DNA of 64,000 nt, taken from assembly GCF_001722335.1 (NCBI RefSeq), contig NZ_MIHA01000006.1:1-64000 (forward strand). Reading direction: 5' to 3'. Position 1 is the stretch's first letter. Each line of letters starts with the position of its first letter. The notes below the pieces were generated by a model. That model saw only the letters and a program-made list of their open reading frames with translations. It made no database searches and was not told the DNA's origin. Below, in pieces: positions 16,657 through 24,607 of this stretch. Position numbers and translations under genes: made by a program. Source of the stretch: Mycolicibacterium flavescens. Lineage in GTDB: Bacteria > Actinomycetota > Actinomycetes > Mycobacteriales > Mycobacteriaceae.

Positions 16657-17820
16657 TCACCGCGCCGGGACGGCCTCCCGGTACCGGTTGCGGGCGCTCA
16701 GCGTGACCCGCAGATCCTCGATCAGCGGTGTGGTGAAGTGGTCGCGGTAGGTGTCGTCGCCGACCGCGCGGGCGCTGACGTACATGAACGTCAACGCGCC
16801 GAGGAACAGGGTGACCTGAATCAGCGCCTCCGGCACCGGGATCGTCATGCCGAGGAACTGGCCGTCGCTGGGGCCGTTGCGTGTCCACGCCGCCAGCAGT
16901 TCGGGGGAGAGCAGGATCAGCCCCAGCACGAAGAACAGCAGCGCGGTGACCACCGCGACCACCAGGATCTGCGCCAGCTGTGAGACGCCGAGAACGAAGT
17001 AGACGTTCACCCGTTCGACGCGGCGCAGCGGTTTGATCTCGGCGGGGTCCGGCATCGCCGCGAACGGGGTGCCGTCGAGCCGCGCGAGGTGCCGGGCATC
17101 GGGTGCGGCGGCGTCGACCATCGGGCGCGTCCGGTCGATGGTCACCGACACCACGAACGCCGCGGCGATGGCGCCCAGGAAACACAGCGCCAGCCACAGC
17201 CGGGGACGGGACACCGTCGCGGCCATCAGCCAGACCGGCGAATTGAAGAACACCAGAAACGTCAACAGCAGCACCGGCAGCGCCCGCAGCAGCAGGGAAC
17301 CCGCCTCGGCGAGATGCGCCAGCGTGATGTGCGCCGCCCAGCCGAGGATCGATCCGATGCCAGTTGCGGTGAGTGCCAACATGATCGCCACTGCCGCGGC
17401 GACGATCAGCAGGTTGGTGTACACGTACGAACTGGGCCCACCGAACACCGCCCCGAGCACCGCCACCAGGACGCCCGCCGCCGCGGCGGCGCCTCGGCCG
17501 CGCGGGGAGGCGATCCGCGACACTCGCCAGCCCACGGCGCCCGTCGCAGGCAGCACCAGCGCGAGCAGCAGCAGCACGAACCACTCGCCGCGGGTCGGCT
17601 GGCCGTCGATGTCGATCGCGTGCTTTCCGGTGATCAGCACGACGACGACGGTGTTGGCCATCAGTACGGCGAAGCCGGCCAGCGCAGGCGCCGATCGGGT
17701 CCACAGCCGCCGGACCAGTCGACCGGGCCGCAGCACCGCGGGCAGCCCGTGGGCGAGGAACCAGCGGTCGGCGGCCTGGCGGTGCGCGGAGTCGGGCGCC
17801 CAGGGGTGGTCTTCTGGCAC
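16657..17820 (-). CDS. Multi-pass membrane protein, Rv2113-like (copy 2)
   Basis: A 387-residue paralogue of the preceding protein: RWFLAHGLPAVLRPGR aligns with EWFLHRGLPLVLTRRV of copy 1, FLGMTIPVPEALIQVTLFLG with its VAVPQTVVHVSLF region, and YRDHFTTPLIEDLRVTLSAR with its C-terminal segment. GTG 17820 is chosen as start because similarity begins there, and CACAAT lies 6 nt upstream exactly as in copy 1. Longer upstream reading frame is the shadow of the histidine kinase gene. About eight to nine membrane helices; function unknown. Confidence 0.75.
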   Translation of the reverse strand: MPEDHPWAPDSAHRQAADRWFLAHGLPAVLRPGRLVRRLWTRSAPALAGFAVLMANTVVVVLITGKHAIDIDGQPTRGEWFVLLLLALVLPATGAVGWRVSRIASPRGRGAAAAAGVLVAVLGAVFGGPSSYVYTNLLIVAAAVAIMLALTATGIGSILGWAAHITLAHLAEAGSLLLRALPVLLLTFLVFFNSPVWLMAATVSRPRLWLALCFLGAIAAAFVVSVTIDRTRPMVDAAAPDARHLARLDGTPFAAMPDPAEIKPLRRVERVNVYFVLGVSQLAQILVVAVVTALLFFVLGLILLSPELLAAWTRNGPSDGQFLGMTIPVPEALIQVTLFLGALTFMYVSARAVGDDTYRDHFTTPLIEDLRVTLSARNRYREAVPAR

Positions 17821-17908
17821 GCGCTCATTGTGCGCGACACCGCCGTGCGACCGGCCGCAGCGCGCCGATCTGGCGGATCGCCGCCGGCGATGGTGAACTG
17901 ATCCGGAC

Positions 17909-19270
17909 ATGACGCGACGGCTGACTTCCCTGCGCGGCGTATCGGCGCGATCGGCGTTCGCGGCGGCCACCGTGGTGCTGGTGGCGTTCGGGTTGGCGGG
18001 CACCGCATTCGCCGTCGTGCTGTACCGGATCATGCTCGCCAGCGTCGATTCCGCGGCCGCCGACCGGGTGGCCGCCATCGCCGAGGCGGTCGAGGCCGGT
18101 GGTCCCGGCAGTGTGGACCCGGCGTTGCTCGCCGTCGACCAGCGCATCGTGGCCGTGCAGGTGATCCGCGAAGACGGTGCGGTGGTGCTGCGTTCGGTGT
18201 CGGCGCCCGCGGCGCCGATGGTGCCGCTGGACGACATCGACGACGGACTGCACATCGCGATGCCGCAGGACACCACGCCGTTCGGCGCGATCCGGCTGAG
18301 CGCGCAGACCGTCGACGCTGCAGGTGGCCGGTTCACGGTTCTGGTCGGCGAGGACGCCTCGACGGTCGCCTCGACGGTGCGCACTGTGGTGGTGGCGTTG
18401 ATGGTGGCAGGTCCGATCGTGGTGCTGGTCTCGGCGGCTGCGACCTACCTGCTCGTGCGGCGTTCGATGCGCTCGGTCGACGAAATCCGTTCGCGGGTGG
18501 CCGATATCACGACCTCCGACCTCACCGAGCGGGTGCCGGTGCCCGACAGCGGAGACGAGATCGCCGCGCTGGCCGTCACGATGAACGAGATGCTCGCCCG
18601 CATCGAGGCCGGTCACGCCGCGCAACGACGGTTCGTCGGCGATGCGTCGCACGAACTGCGCAGTCCGCTGACCACTATCGTCTCCGCGCTCGAGGTGGCC
18701 ACCGCGCACCCGGAACTGCTCACCGAAGAGCTTGCGACGACGACGCTGATCCCCGAGGTGCAGCGGATGAAGGTGCTCGTCGACGACCTGCTGTTGCTGG
18801 CCCGCGCCGACGAACGGATGCTGAGCACCCAGCGCGACGACATCGATCTCGACGACGTCGCCGCCGCCGAGGCCGAGCGGCTCAGGCGCGAGACCACGCT
18901 GGATGTGAAGGCGACGATCGTCCCGGTCCGCGTCGTCGGCGACGCGGAGGCGTTGTCCCGGGTGCTGCGCAACCTGCTCGACAACGCGGCCCGGCACGCC
19001 CGCACCGCGGTCGAGGTGCGGGTGATCCGCTCCGGGAGTGCCGCGGTGCTGACGGTCAGCGACGACGGTCCGGGGATACCCGAGCAGGACCGGCTTCGGG
19101 TGTTCGACCGGTTCGTCCGCCTGGATCCGGACCGCTCGCGCAGCCGCGGCGGTGCCGGGCTGGGGCTGGCGATCGTGCGCGAGATCGTCGCAGCTCATCG
19201 GGGGACCGCGACGATCGCGGGCCGTCCGGGCGGCGGCGCCACGGTGATCGTCGAGCTTCCGATCTCCTAG
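17909..19270 (+). CDS. Sensor histidine kinase
   Basis: A 453-residue membrane histidine kinase: helix 1 (about residues 14-42), an extracytoplasmic sensor of about 110 residues, helix 2 (about 160-184), HAMP (about 185-235), the dimerisation/phosphoacceptor box GDASHELRSPLTT with His248, and a catalytic domain with N box LRNLLDNAARHA, G1 DDGPGIPE and G2 GGAGLGLAIVREIV. It should phosphorylate the OmpR-type regulator encoded convergently at 19451. The stimulus is unknown. Its TAG stop lies in the CTAG flank of an inserted repeat element. Confidence 0.92.
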   Translation: MTRRLTSLRGVSARSAFAAATVVLVAFGLAGTAFAVVLYRIMLASVDSAAADRVAAIAEAVEAGGPGSVDPALLAVDQRIVAVQVIREDGAVVLRSVSAPAAPMVPLDDIDDGLHIAMPQDTTPFGAIRLSAQTVDAAGGRFTVLVGEDASTVASTVRTVVVALMVAGPIVVLVSAAATYLLVRRSMRSVDEIRSRVADITTSDLTERVPVPDSGDEIAALAVTMNEMLARIEAGHAAQRRFVGDASHELRSPLTTIVSALEVATAHPELLTEELATTTLIPEVQRMKVLVDDLLLLARADERMLSTQRDDIDLDDVAAAEAERLRRETTLDVKATIVPVRVVGDAEALSRVLRNLLDNAARHARTAVEVRVIRSGSAAVLTVSDDGPGIPEQDRLRVFDRFVRLDPDRSRSRGGAGLGLAIVREIVAAHRGTATIAGRPGGGATVIVELPIS

Positions 19271-19454
19271 TGTCCTGAGTCGAAAGTTCAGACACAGCAG
19301 TGCGCTGGATTCGGACCGGCCACATGGTGTCGACGTTCTTCGAGATCTGCACGAGGGCTGTGAAACCGCGCTGGTAACGACCCTCGTGCAGATCTCGCGG
19401 CCCAGATGACCGATGACGTTGTACTGCACCCGATTTAACGACTCACGACACTAG
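19267..19454. mobile_element. MITE-like element with terminal inverted repeats and CTAG flanks
   Basis: CTAG stands on both sides (19267-19270 and 19451-19454) of a 180-bp segment with no gene. Its ends form an inverted repeat, TGTCCTGAGTCG (19271-19282) against CGACTCACGACA (19439-19450), with one mismatch. Inside lies a perfect 17-bp inverted repeat, CGAGATCTGCACGAGGG at 19341-19357 and its complement at 19381-19397, with a 23-nt loop. This is the architecture of a non-autonomous transposable element with a 4-bp target duplication. The hairpin could also stop transcription from both convergent genes. No transposase is present. Confidence 0.65.
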
Positions 19455-20125
19455 CCGCGGGACTCGAGGCGGTATCCGACGCCTCTGACCGTGTCGATGG
19501 TGCTGGTGCCGAACGGGATGTCGATCTTGCGCCGCAGATAGCCGACGTAGACCTCGACGATGTTGTCGGCGCCCTCGTAGTGGGCGTCCCAGACATTGTG
19601 CAGGATCTCGGTTTTCGTGACGACCGTGTCCTTGTTGCGCATCAGGAACTCGAGGAGGCCGAACTCCCTGGGGGTCAACGAGATCGCGGTGTCGCCGCGC
19701 AGCACCACCTTGCGTGCCGGATCCAGCGTCAGCGTCCCCGCGGTCAGCGCGATCGGACGCTGGGGGGCGGTGCGCCGGACCAGCGCCCGCAGCCGGGCCA
19801 CCAGCACGATGAACGAGAACGGTTTGGTCAGGTAGTCGTCGGCGCCGAGGTCGAACGCGTCGGCCTGGTCGTAGTCGCCGTCCTTGGCGGTCAGCATCAG
19901 CACCGGGGTCCACACCTCCCGGGCCCTCAGCTGGCGCAGCACCTCGTAGCCGCTCATCTTGGGCAGCATGATGTCGAGCACGACGACGTCGAAATCCTCC
20001 TCGGCCGCCTGCCAGAGACCGTCGACGCCGTTGTCGACCGCGACCACCACGAAGTTCTCCGCCCGCAAACCGGCGGCGAGCGTGGCAGCCAGGCGCGGTT
20101 CGTCCTCGACGATCAGGACCCTCAT
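19451..20125 (-). CDS. OmpR-family response regulator
   Basis: A 224-residue regulator: receiver domain with acidic pocket VEDEP, phosphoacceptor Asp51 (VVVLDIMLPKMSG), the conserved Thr/Ala (MLTAKD) and Lys (DDYLTKPF), then an OmpR winged helix with LTPREFGLLEFLM and the recognition region NIVEVYVGYLRRKID. Its partner is very likely the kinase at 17909, although the two genes converge rather than form an operon. The stop codon TAG is part of the CTAG flank of the intervening element. A candidate target is the 11-bp-period direct repeat before the porin gene. Confidence 0.92.
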   Translation of the reverse strand: MRVLIVEDEPRLAATLAAGLRAENFVVVAVDNGVDGLWQAAEEDFDVVVLDIMLPKMSGYEVLRQLRAREVWTPVLMLTAKDGDYDQADAFDLGADDYLTKPFSFIVLVARLRALVRRTAPQRPIALTAGTLTLDPARKVVLRGDTAISLTPREFGLLEFLMRNKDTVVTKTEILHNVWDAHYEGADNIVEVYVGYLRRKIDIPFGTSTIDTVRGVGYRLESRG

Positions 20126-20165
20126 CGTCGGACCATGATGGCACCGGCCCGCGACGGTGAGGACG

Positions 20166-20804
20166 TCAGTTCATGTTCCAGGGCTCACCGTAGGTGGTGA
20201 CGCTGTCGCCGGTCGACGAGATCAACCGGGCGAACGGCCGCAGCAGGACACCGCCGGCCGCGCCGGTCACGGTGCCGTGCGCATTGCTGACCGCGACCTC
20301 GCCCTCGGCGCCCGCGACGTCGACGGAGAACGTGGCGACCTCCTGGATGCCGGGGCCGTTGCCGAGGTCGGCGCTGATCGACACGCCGGGAAGCAGGTTC
20401 GGGGTGATGATCGAGCTCAGCGGGTTCGTGATCGGGGCGTCGCTGATCAGGATGTTGGGGGTGGTGTAGCTGAAGTTGATGCCCACACCCAGCGACCACG
20501 GGAAGCCGATCTGGTAGCCCAACTCCAGGGTGCCCTCGAAGTCCTCGGCGGTCTCACCGGCCACGATGTACTTGGCCCGACCGGAATGGAACCACTCGCG
20601 GGTCAGCCGGTTGCGGTCCAACGGGAACACGCCGTTGAGGAACGTGTCCCACTGCTGGATGGTCAGCGTGCGGCCCTGCTCGTCGTTCAGGGTGAGCTCG
20701 TTGTCCAGACCCGCCTGCGCGGTTCCGCCGCTCACGAACAAGGCCGACACGGCCATGACGAAAGCCGTGGCCAGCGCTGCGAGAATCCGACCGGTTGCCT
20801 TCAT
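20166..20804 (-). CDS. MspA-family mycobacterial outer-membrane porin
   Basis: A 212-residue porin precursor. The signal peptide ends TAQA after residue 31 and the mature chain begins GLDNEL as in MspA. The sequence is near-identical in character to MspA along most of its 181 mature residues (QQWDTFLNGVFPLDRNRL, GFPWSLGVGINFSYTTP, GVSISADLGNGPGI, SVTTYGEPWNMN). It should form the octameric goblet pore for hydrophilic nutrients. The constriction loop differs: where MspA has IDDGD this protein has ISDAP, and the loop is three residues shorter. It is divergent from dop, with a direct-repeat operator between them. Confidence 0.93.
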   Translation of the reverse strand: MKATGRILAALATAFVMAVSALFVSGGTAQAGLDNELTLNDEQGRTLTIQQWDTFLNGVFPLDRNRLTREWFHSGRAKYIVAGETAEDFEGTLELGYQIGFPWSLGVGINFSYTTPNILISDAPITNPLSSIITPNLLPGVSISADLGNGPGIQEVATFSVDVAGAEGEVAVSNAHGTVTGAAGGVLLRPFARLISSTGDSVTTYGEPWNMN

Positions 20805-20878
20805 GGTCTCCCTAAGTCTTGTCGACGGTCACCCCTGCCGTCGTCGGTGAGCAGCAGCGCGGCAAGGTTGACAGGTGT

Positions 20879-20898
20879 TCGCTGAGAGATCGCTGAGA
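20879..20898. promoter_or_regulatory. 11-bp-period direct repeat, probable OmpR-type operator
   Basis: TCGCTGAGA occurs at 20879-20887 and again at 20890-20898, an exact repeat with 11-bp period. Two half-sites one helical turn apart are the normal target of OmpR-family regulators, and the minus-strand form TCTCAGCGA resembles MprA-type boxes. It lies 75-94 bp upstream of the porin start and 67-86 bp upstream of the dop start, beside a response regulator gene. Confidence 0.5.
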
Positions 20899-20951
20899 AG
20901 TGGTTAACGGCGCGCAACGACGGCACACGCAGCCCGGACACCGGCGTCACC

Positions 20952-20957
20952 TAGGCT
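20952..20957 (+). promoter_or_regulatory. dop -10 element (leaderless)
   Basis: TAGGCT is followed by 7 nt and then ATG 20965, without a Shine-Dalgarno. This is a canonical mycobacterial leaderless promoter for dop. Confidence 0.65.
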
Positions 20958-20964
20958 TGGCCGT

Positions 20965-22461
20965 ATGCAACGGATTATCGGAACGGAGGTCGAGTACGGG
21001 ATCTCGTCGCCGTCTGATCCGAGCGCGAATCCGATCCTGACCTCGACCCAGGCGGTGCTGGCCTACGCGGCGGCCGCCGGCATCCAGCGGGCCAAGCGCA
21101 CGCGCTGGGATTACGAGGTGGAGTCCCCGCTGCGGGACGCCCGCGGTTTCGACCTCAGCCGCTCGGCCGGGCCGCCGCCGGTGGTGGACGCCGACGAGGT
21201 CGGCGCGGCCAACATGATCCTGACCAACGGCGCCCGCCTCTACGTCGACCACGCCCATCCGGAGTACTCCGCGCCGGAGTGCACCGACCCGATGGACGCG
21301 GTCATCTGGGACAAGGCCGGCGAACGGGTGATGGAGGCCGCCGCCAGGCACGTCGCCAGCGTCCCCGGCGCGGCCAAGCTGCAGCTCTACAAGAACAACG
21401 TCGACGGCAAGGGCGCGTCCTACGGGTCGCACGAGAACTACCTGATGAGCCGGCACACACCGTTCTCGGCGGTCATCGCGGGGCTGACGCCGTTCCTGGT
21501 GTCGCGGCAGGTCGTCACCGGCTCCGGGCGCGTCGGTATCGGGCCCTCCGGCGACGAGCCCGGCTTCCAGCTCTCGCAGCGGTCCGACTACATCGAGGTC
21601 GAGGTCGGCCTGGAGACCACGCTCAAACGCGGCATCATCAACACCCGCGACGAACCGCACGCCGACGCCGACAAGTACCGCAGGCTGCACGTCATCATCG
21701 GCGACGCCAACCTGTCGGAGACGTCGACCTACCTCAAGCTGGGCACCACCGCGCTGGTGCTCGACCTGATCGAGGAGAACGTCGACCTGTCCGATCTGGC
21801 GTTGGCGCGGCCGGTGCACGCCGTGCACGTGATCAGCCGGGATCCGTCGCTGCGGGCGACGGTGGCGCTGGCCGACGGCCGCGAGCTGACCGGCCTTGCG
21901 CTGCAACGCATCTATCTGGACCGGGTGGCCAAGCTGGTGGACAGCCGCGACCCGGATCCGCGCGCGTCGCACGTCCTGGAGACCTGGGCGGACGTGCTCG
22001 ACCTGCTCGAGCGCGACCCGATGGAGTGCGCGGAGATCCTGGACTGGCCGGCCAAGCTGCGGCTGCTCGAGGGGTTTCGCCACCGCGAGAACCTGGGGTG
22101 GTCGGCGCCCCGGCTGCACCTGGTCGACCTGCAGTACTCCGATGTGCGGCTGGACAAGGGCCTCTACAACCGGCTCGTCGCGCGCGGCTCGATGAAGCGG
22201 CTGGTCACCGAACAGCAGGTGCTCGACGCCGTCGACAACCCGCCCATCGACACCCGGGCGTACTTCCGCGGCGAGTGTCTGCGCCGATTCGGTGCGGATA
22301 TCGCGGCGGCCAGCTGGGACTCGGTGATCTTCGATCTGGGCGGTGACTCGCTGGTCCGGATCCCGACCCTGGAGCCGCTGCGGGGCAGCAAAGCCCACGT
22401 CGGGGCGTTGCTGGACTCGGTCGACAGCGCTGTCGAGCTGGTCGAACAGCTCACCACCTGA
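20965..22461 (+). CDS. dop: Depupylase/deamidase of Pup, Dop
   Basis: Deamidates the C-terminal Gln of Pup to Glu, readying it for ligation, and removes Pup from substrates. The 498-residue enzyme has the carboxylate-amine ligase fold: IIGTEVEYG (nucleotide-binding Glu8), the Dop-loop region (about residues 40-80, including the [10 protein letters not shown] segment) that distinguishes Dop from PafA, the nucleophilic Asp95 in [12 protein letters not shown], and the shared [20 protein letters not shown] signature. Length matches M. tuberculosis Dop. It is transcribed from its own leaderless promoter and lies 116 bp before pup. Confidence 0.96.
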   Translation: MQRIIGTEVEYGISSPSDPSANPILTSTQAVLAYAAAAGIQRAKRTRWDYEVESPLRDARGFDLSRSAGPPPVVDADEVGAANMILTNGARLYVDHAHPEYSAPECTDPMDAVIWDKAGERVMEAAARHVASVPGAAKLQLYKNNVDGKGASYGSHENYLMSRHTPFSAVIAGLTPFLVSRQVVTGSGRVGIGPSGDEPGFQLSQRSDYIEVEVGLETTLKRGIINTRDEPHADADKYRRLHVIIGDANLSETSTYLKLGTTALVLDLIEENVDLSDLALARPVHAVHVISRDPSLRATVALADGRELTGLALQRIYLDRVAKLVDSRDPDPRASHVLETWADVLDLLERDPMECAEILDWPAKLRLLEGFRHRENLGWSAPRLHLVDLQYSDVRLDKGLYNRLVARGSMKRLVTEQQVLDAVDNPPIDTRAYFRGECLRRFGADIAAASWDSVIFDLGGDSLVRIPTLEPLRGSKAHVGALLDSVDSAVELVEQLTT

Positions 22462-22518
22462 GCGCTGCCGCGGCTCGGCGGGTCGCGAGCTATCCCCGGC
22501 AATCGGCGCGGTGAACGG

Positions 22519-22555
22519 TAATGTGGAGTCACGGCGGGCAGCAGTGAGCCCGCCG
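22519..22555 (+). promoter_or_regulatory. pup-prcBA promoter and 5' UTR hairpin
   Basis: TAATGT at 22519-22524 fits a -10. A perfect 8-bp stem, CGGCGGGC (22532-22539) with GCCCGCCG (22548-22555) and an 8-nt loop, starts about where transcription should begin. AGGAGGC then precedes the pup ATG. The transcript start is inferred, not shown. Confidence 0.45.
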
Positions 22556-22577
22556 ACAACTTACGCAGGAGGCAGCG

Positions 22578-22772
22578 ATGGCTCAGGAGCAGACCAAGCG
22601 TGGCGGTGGGGGCGGCGAGGACGACGACCTCAGCGGCAGCACGGCCGGCGGGCAGGAGCGTCGCGAGAAGCTGGCCGAGGAGACTGACGACCTGCTCGAC
22701 GAGATCGACGACGTGCTCGAGGAGAACGCCGAGGACTTCGTGCGCGCATACGTCCAGAAAGGTGGACAGTGA
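22578..22772 (+). CDS. pup: Prokaryotic ubiquitin-like protein Pup
   Basis: The 64-residue, largely disordered protein tag joined through its C-terminus to lysines of proteins sent to the proteasome. It has the flexible Gly/Asp-rich N-terminus ([10 protein letters not shown]) that starts unfolding, the Mpa-binding amphipathic region [20 protein letters not shown], and the C-terminal GGQ that Dop converts to GGE. A strong AGGAGGC ribosome site precedes ATG. The stop overlaps prcB by GTGA. Confidence 0.97.
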   Translation: MAQEQTKRGGGGGEDDDLSGSTAGGQERREKLAEETDDLLDEIDDVLEENAEDFVRAYVQKGGQ

Positions 22773-23680
22773 CCTGGCCGCAACGCGATCAGCTGGCCTT
22801 TCCCGCCTCTCTACCAGGAGCACCGTCCGTCCCCGTGGACATCTCGTCCTTTTCTGAACTGCTGCGCCGCCAGGCGCCAGAACTTCTGCCCGCGCAGCGG
22901 GCCGTCGCCGAGTCGGCGGGCGGGCCCCACGCCGACTTCGCGCCGCACGGCACCACGATCGTCGCGCTGAAGTATCCCGGCGGCGTGGTGATGGCCGGTG
23001 ACCGCCGCGCCACCCAGGGTCACATGATCGCCAGCCGCGACGTGCAGAAGGTGTACATCACCGACGATTACACGGTCACGGGCATCGCCGGGACGGCGGC
23101 CATCGCCGTCGAGTTCGCCCGCCTCTACGCGGTCGAACTCGAGCACTACGAGAAGCTCGAAGGCGTCGCGCTGACCTTCCCGGGCAAGGTGAACCGGCTC
23201 GCCACCATGGTGCGCGGCAACCTCGGCGCGGCCCTGCAGGGGTTCGTCGCGTTGCCGCTGCTCGCCGGGTACGACCTCGACGACCCCAACCCGCAGGCCG
23301 CCGGACGCATCGTGTCGTTCGACGCCGCGGGCGGGTGGAACTTCGAGGAAGAGGGCTACCAGTCGGTGGGCTCGGGCTCGATCTTCGCCAAGTCGGCGAT
23401 GAAGAAGCTGTATTCGCAAGTGACCGATGGGGATTCGGCGCTGCGGGTGGCCATCGAGGCACTGTACGACGCCGCTGACGATGATTCGGCCACCGGCGGG
23501 CCCGACCTGGTGCGCGGCATCTACCCGACCGCGGTCAGCATCGGCGCTGATGGCGCCGAAGAAGTGTCCGAGGACCGGATCGCCGAGCTCGCGCGTCAGG
23601 TGATCGAAAACCGTTCGCGCGCCGACACATTCGGCCCGGACGGTGTCCACCGTTCGACCGATGCACGGGGAGATTCGTGA
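22769..23680 (+). CDS. prcB: 20S proteasome beta subunit PrcB
   Basis: The catalytic beta subunit. The 303-residue precursor starts at GTG 22769 (MTWPQRDQ as in other mycobacteria), overlapping pup by 4 bases. Self-cleavage between Gly61 and Thr62 (HG, then [11 protein letters not shown]) exposes the nucleophilic Thr. Other hallmarks are [12 protein letters not shown], the catalytic Lys region [12 protein letters not shown], the [13 protein letters not shown] helix and [17 protein letters not shown]. The propeptide is four residues longer than in M. tuberculosis, from memory. Coupled to prcA. Confidence 0.97.
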   Translation: MTWPQRDQLAFPASLPGAPSVPVDISSFSELLRRQAPELLPAQRAVAESAGGPHADFAPHGTTIVALKYPGGVVMAGDRRATQGHMIASRDVQKVYITDDYTVTGIAGTAAIAVEFARLYAVELEHYEKLEGVALTFPGKVNRLATMVRGNLGAALQGFVALPLLAGYDLDDPNPQAAGRIVSFDAAGGWNFEEEGYQSVGSGSIFAKSAMKKLYSQVTDGDSALRVAIEALYDAADDDSATGGPDLVRGIYPTAVSIGADGAEEVSEDRIAELARQVIENRSRADTFGPDGVHRSTDARGDS

Positions 23681-24420
23681 GCTTTCCGTATTTCATCTCG
23701 CCCGAACAGGCGATGCGTGAGCGTTCCGAGCTTGCGCGCAAAGGCATTTCCCGCGGCCGCAGCGTGGTGGCGCTCGCTTACGCCGACGGGGTGCTGTTCG
23801 TCGCCGAAAACCCCTCGCGTTCGCTGCAGAAGGTCAGCGAGCTCTACGACCGGGTCGGCTTCGCCGCCGTCGGCCGGTTCAACGAGTTCGACAACCTGCG
23901 CCGCGGCGGTATCCAGTACGCCGACACCCGCGGTTACGCCTACGCGCGGCGCGACGTCACCGGCCGCCAGTTGGCCAACGTCTACGCCCAGACTCTGGGC
24001 ACCATCTTCACCGAGCAGGCCAAGCCCTATGAGGTCGAGCTGTGCGTGGCCGAGGTCGCGCACTTCGGCGAGACCAGGGCGCCCGAGCTGTATCGGATCA
24101 CGTACGACGGGTCGATCGCCGACGAACCGCACTTCGTGGTGATGGGTGGCACCACCGAACCGATCATCTCCGCACTCAACGAGTCGTACACCGAGAACGC
24201 CAGCCTGCAGGACGCGGTCAAGATCGCGGTCGACGCACTGCAGGCCGCGGCCAACGGCGCCGAACCCCGCCTGCTGGGGCCCGCGACGCTGGAGGTGGCG
24301 ATTCTGGACGCCAACCGGCCGCGCCGGGCGTTCCGGCGGATCACCGGCCCGCTGCTGGAGGGCCTGCTGCCGGCCGTCGAGGAGCCGGCACCGGCCGGGG
24401 ATGACACCGGCGACGGCTAG
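23677..24420 (+). CDS. prcA: 20S proteasome alpha subunit PrcA
   Basis: The structural outer-ring subunit that gates the core particle and docks Mpa. The 247-residue product begins [19 protein letters not shown], the octapeptide-containing gate, followed by the H0 helix [16 protein letters not shown] and the alpha-subunit core ([43 protein letters not shown]). The GTG start overlaps the prcB stop by GTGA. A 14-bp-stem terminator follows after 31 bp, closing the pup-prcB-prcA unit. Confidence 0.96.
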   Translation: MSFPYFISPEQAMRERSELARKGISRGRSVVALAYADGVLFVAENPSRSLQKVSELYDRVGFAAVGRFNEFDNLRRGGIQYADTRGYAYARRDVTGRQLANVYAQTLGTIFTEQAKPYEVELCVAEVAHFGETRAPELYRITYDGSIADEPHFVVMGGTTEPIISALNESYTENASLQDAVKIAVDALQAAANGAEPRLLGPATLEVAILDANRPRRAFRRITGPLLEGLLPAVEEPAPAGDDTGDG

Positions 24421-24451
24421 CACCGGGCGCTAAACCCAGTTCTGGACGAAC

Positions 24452-24488
24452 TCAACCGGGCGGATGGACATCCGCCCGGTTGATTTTT
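24452..24488 (+). terminator. Intrinsic terminator after prcA
   Basis: TCAACCGGGCGGAT and ATCCGCCCGGTTGA form a perfect 14-bp stem with the 4-nt loop GGAC, followed at once by TTTTT. This is a textbook Rho-independent terminator, rare in mycobacteria, separating prcA from the choline operon. Confidence 0.9.
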
Positions 24489-24530
24489 GCGTGTCCGTGT
24501 TGACGGCGGGCCGTCGGGCGCGCACGATGT

Positions 24531-24580
24531 GTTGCGTAATACAAAACGCGTTGCGTTTTACGCAACACAATGTGCGCAAC
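24531..24580. promoter_or_regulatory. Operator array before the choline catabolism operon
   Basis: Half-sites GTTGCGTAAT (24531-24540) and GTGCGCAAC (24572-24580) flank a perfect palindrome GTTGCGT-TTT-ACGCAAC (24550-24566), about 28 bp to 77 bp upstream of the first gene at 24608. Four copies of a GTTGCGYA-type half-site suggest a dimeric or tetrameric repressor. The IclR-type protein encoded at 35707 is the obvious candidate. Confidence 0.6.
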
Positions 24581-24607
24581 AATCCTCCCCCCGAAGGCGG
24601 TCGGCCC

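Noticed and set aside
19267-19454. Transposase or small protein inside the inverted-repeat element
   Set aside because: The 180 bp contains no plausible reading frame; the element would have to be moved by a transposase encoded elsewhere.
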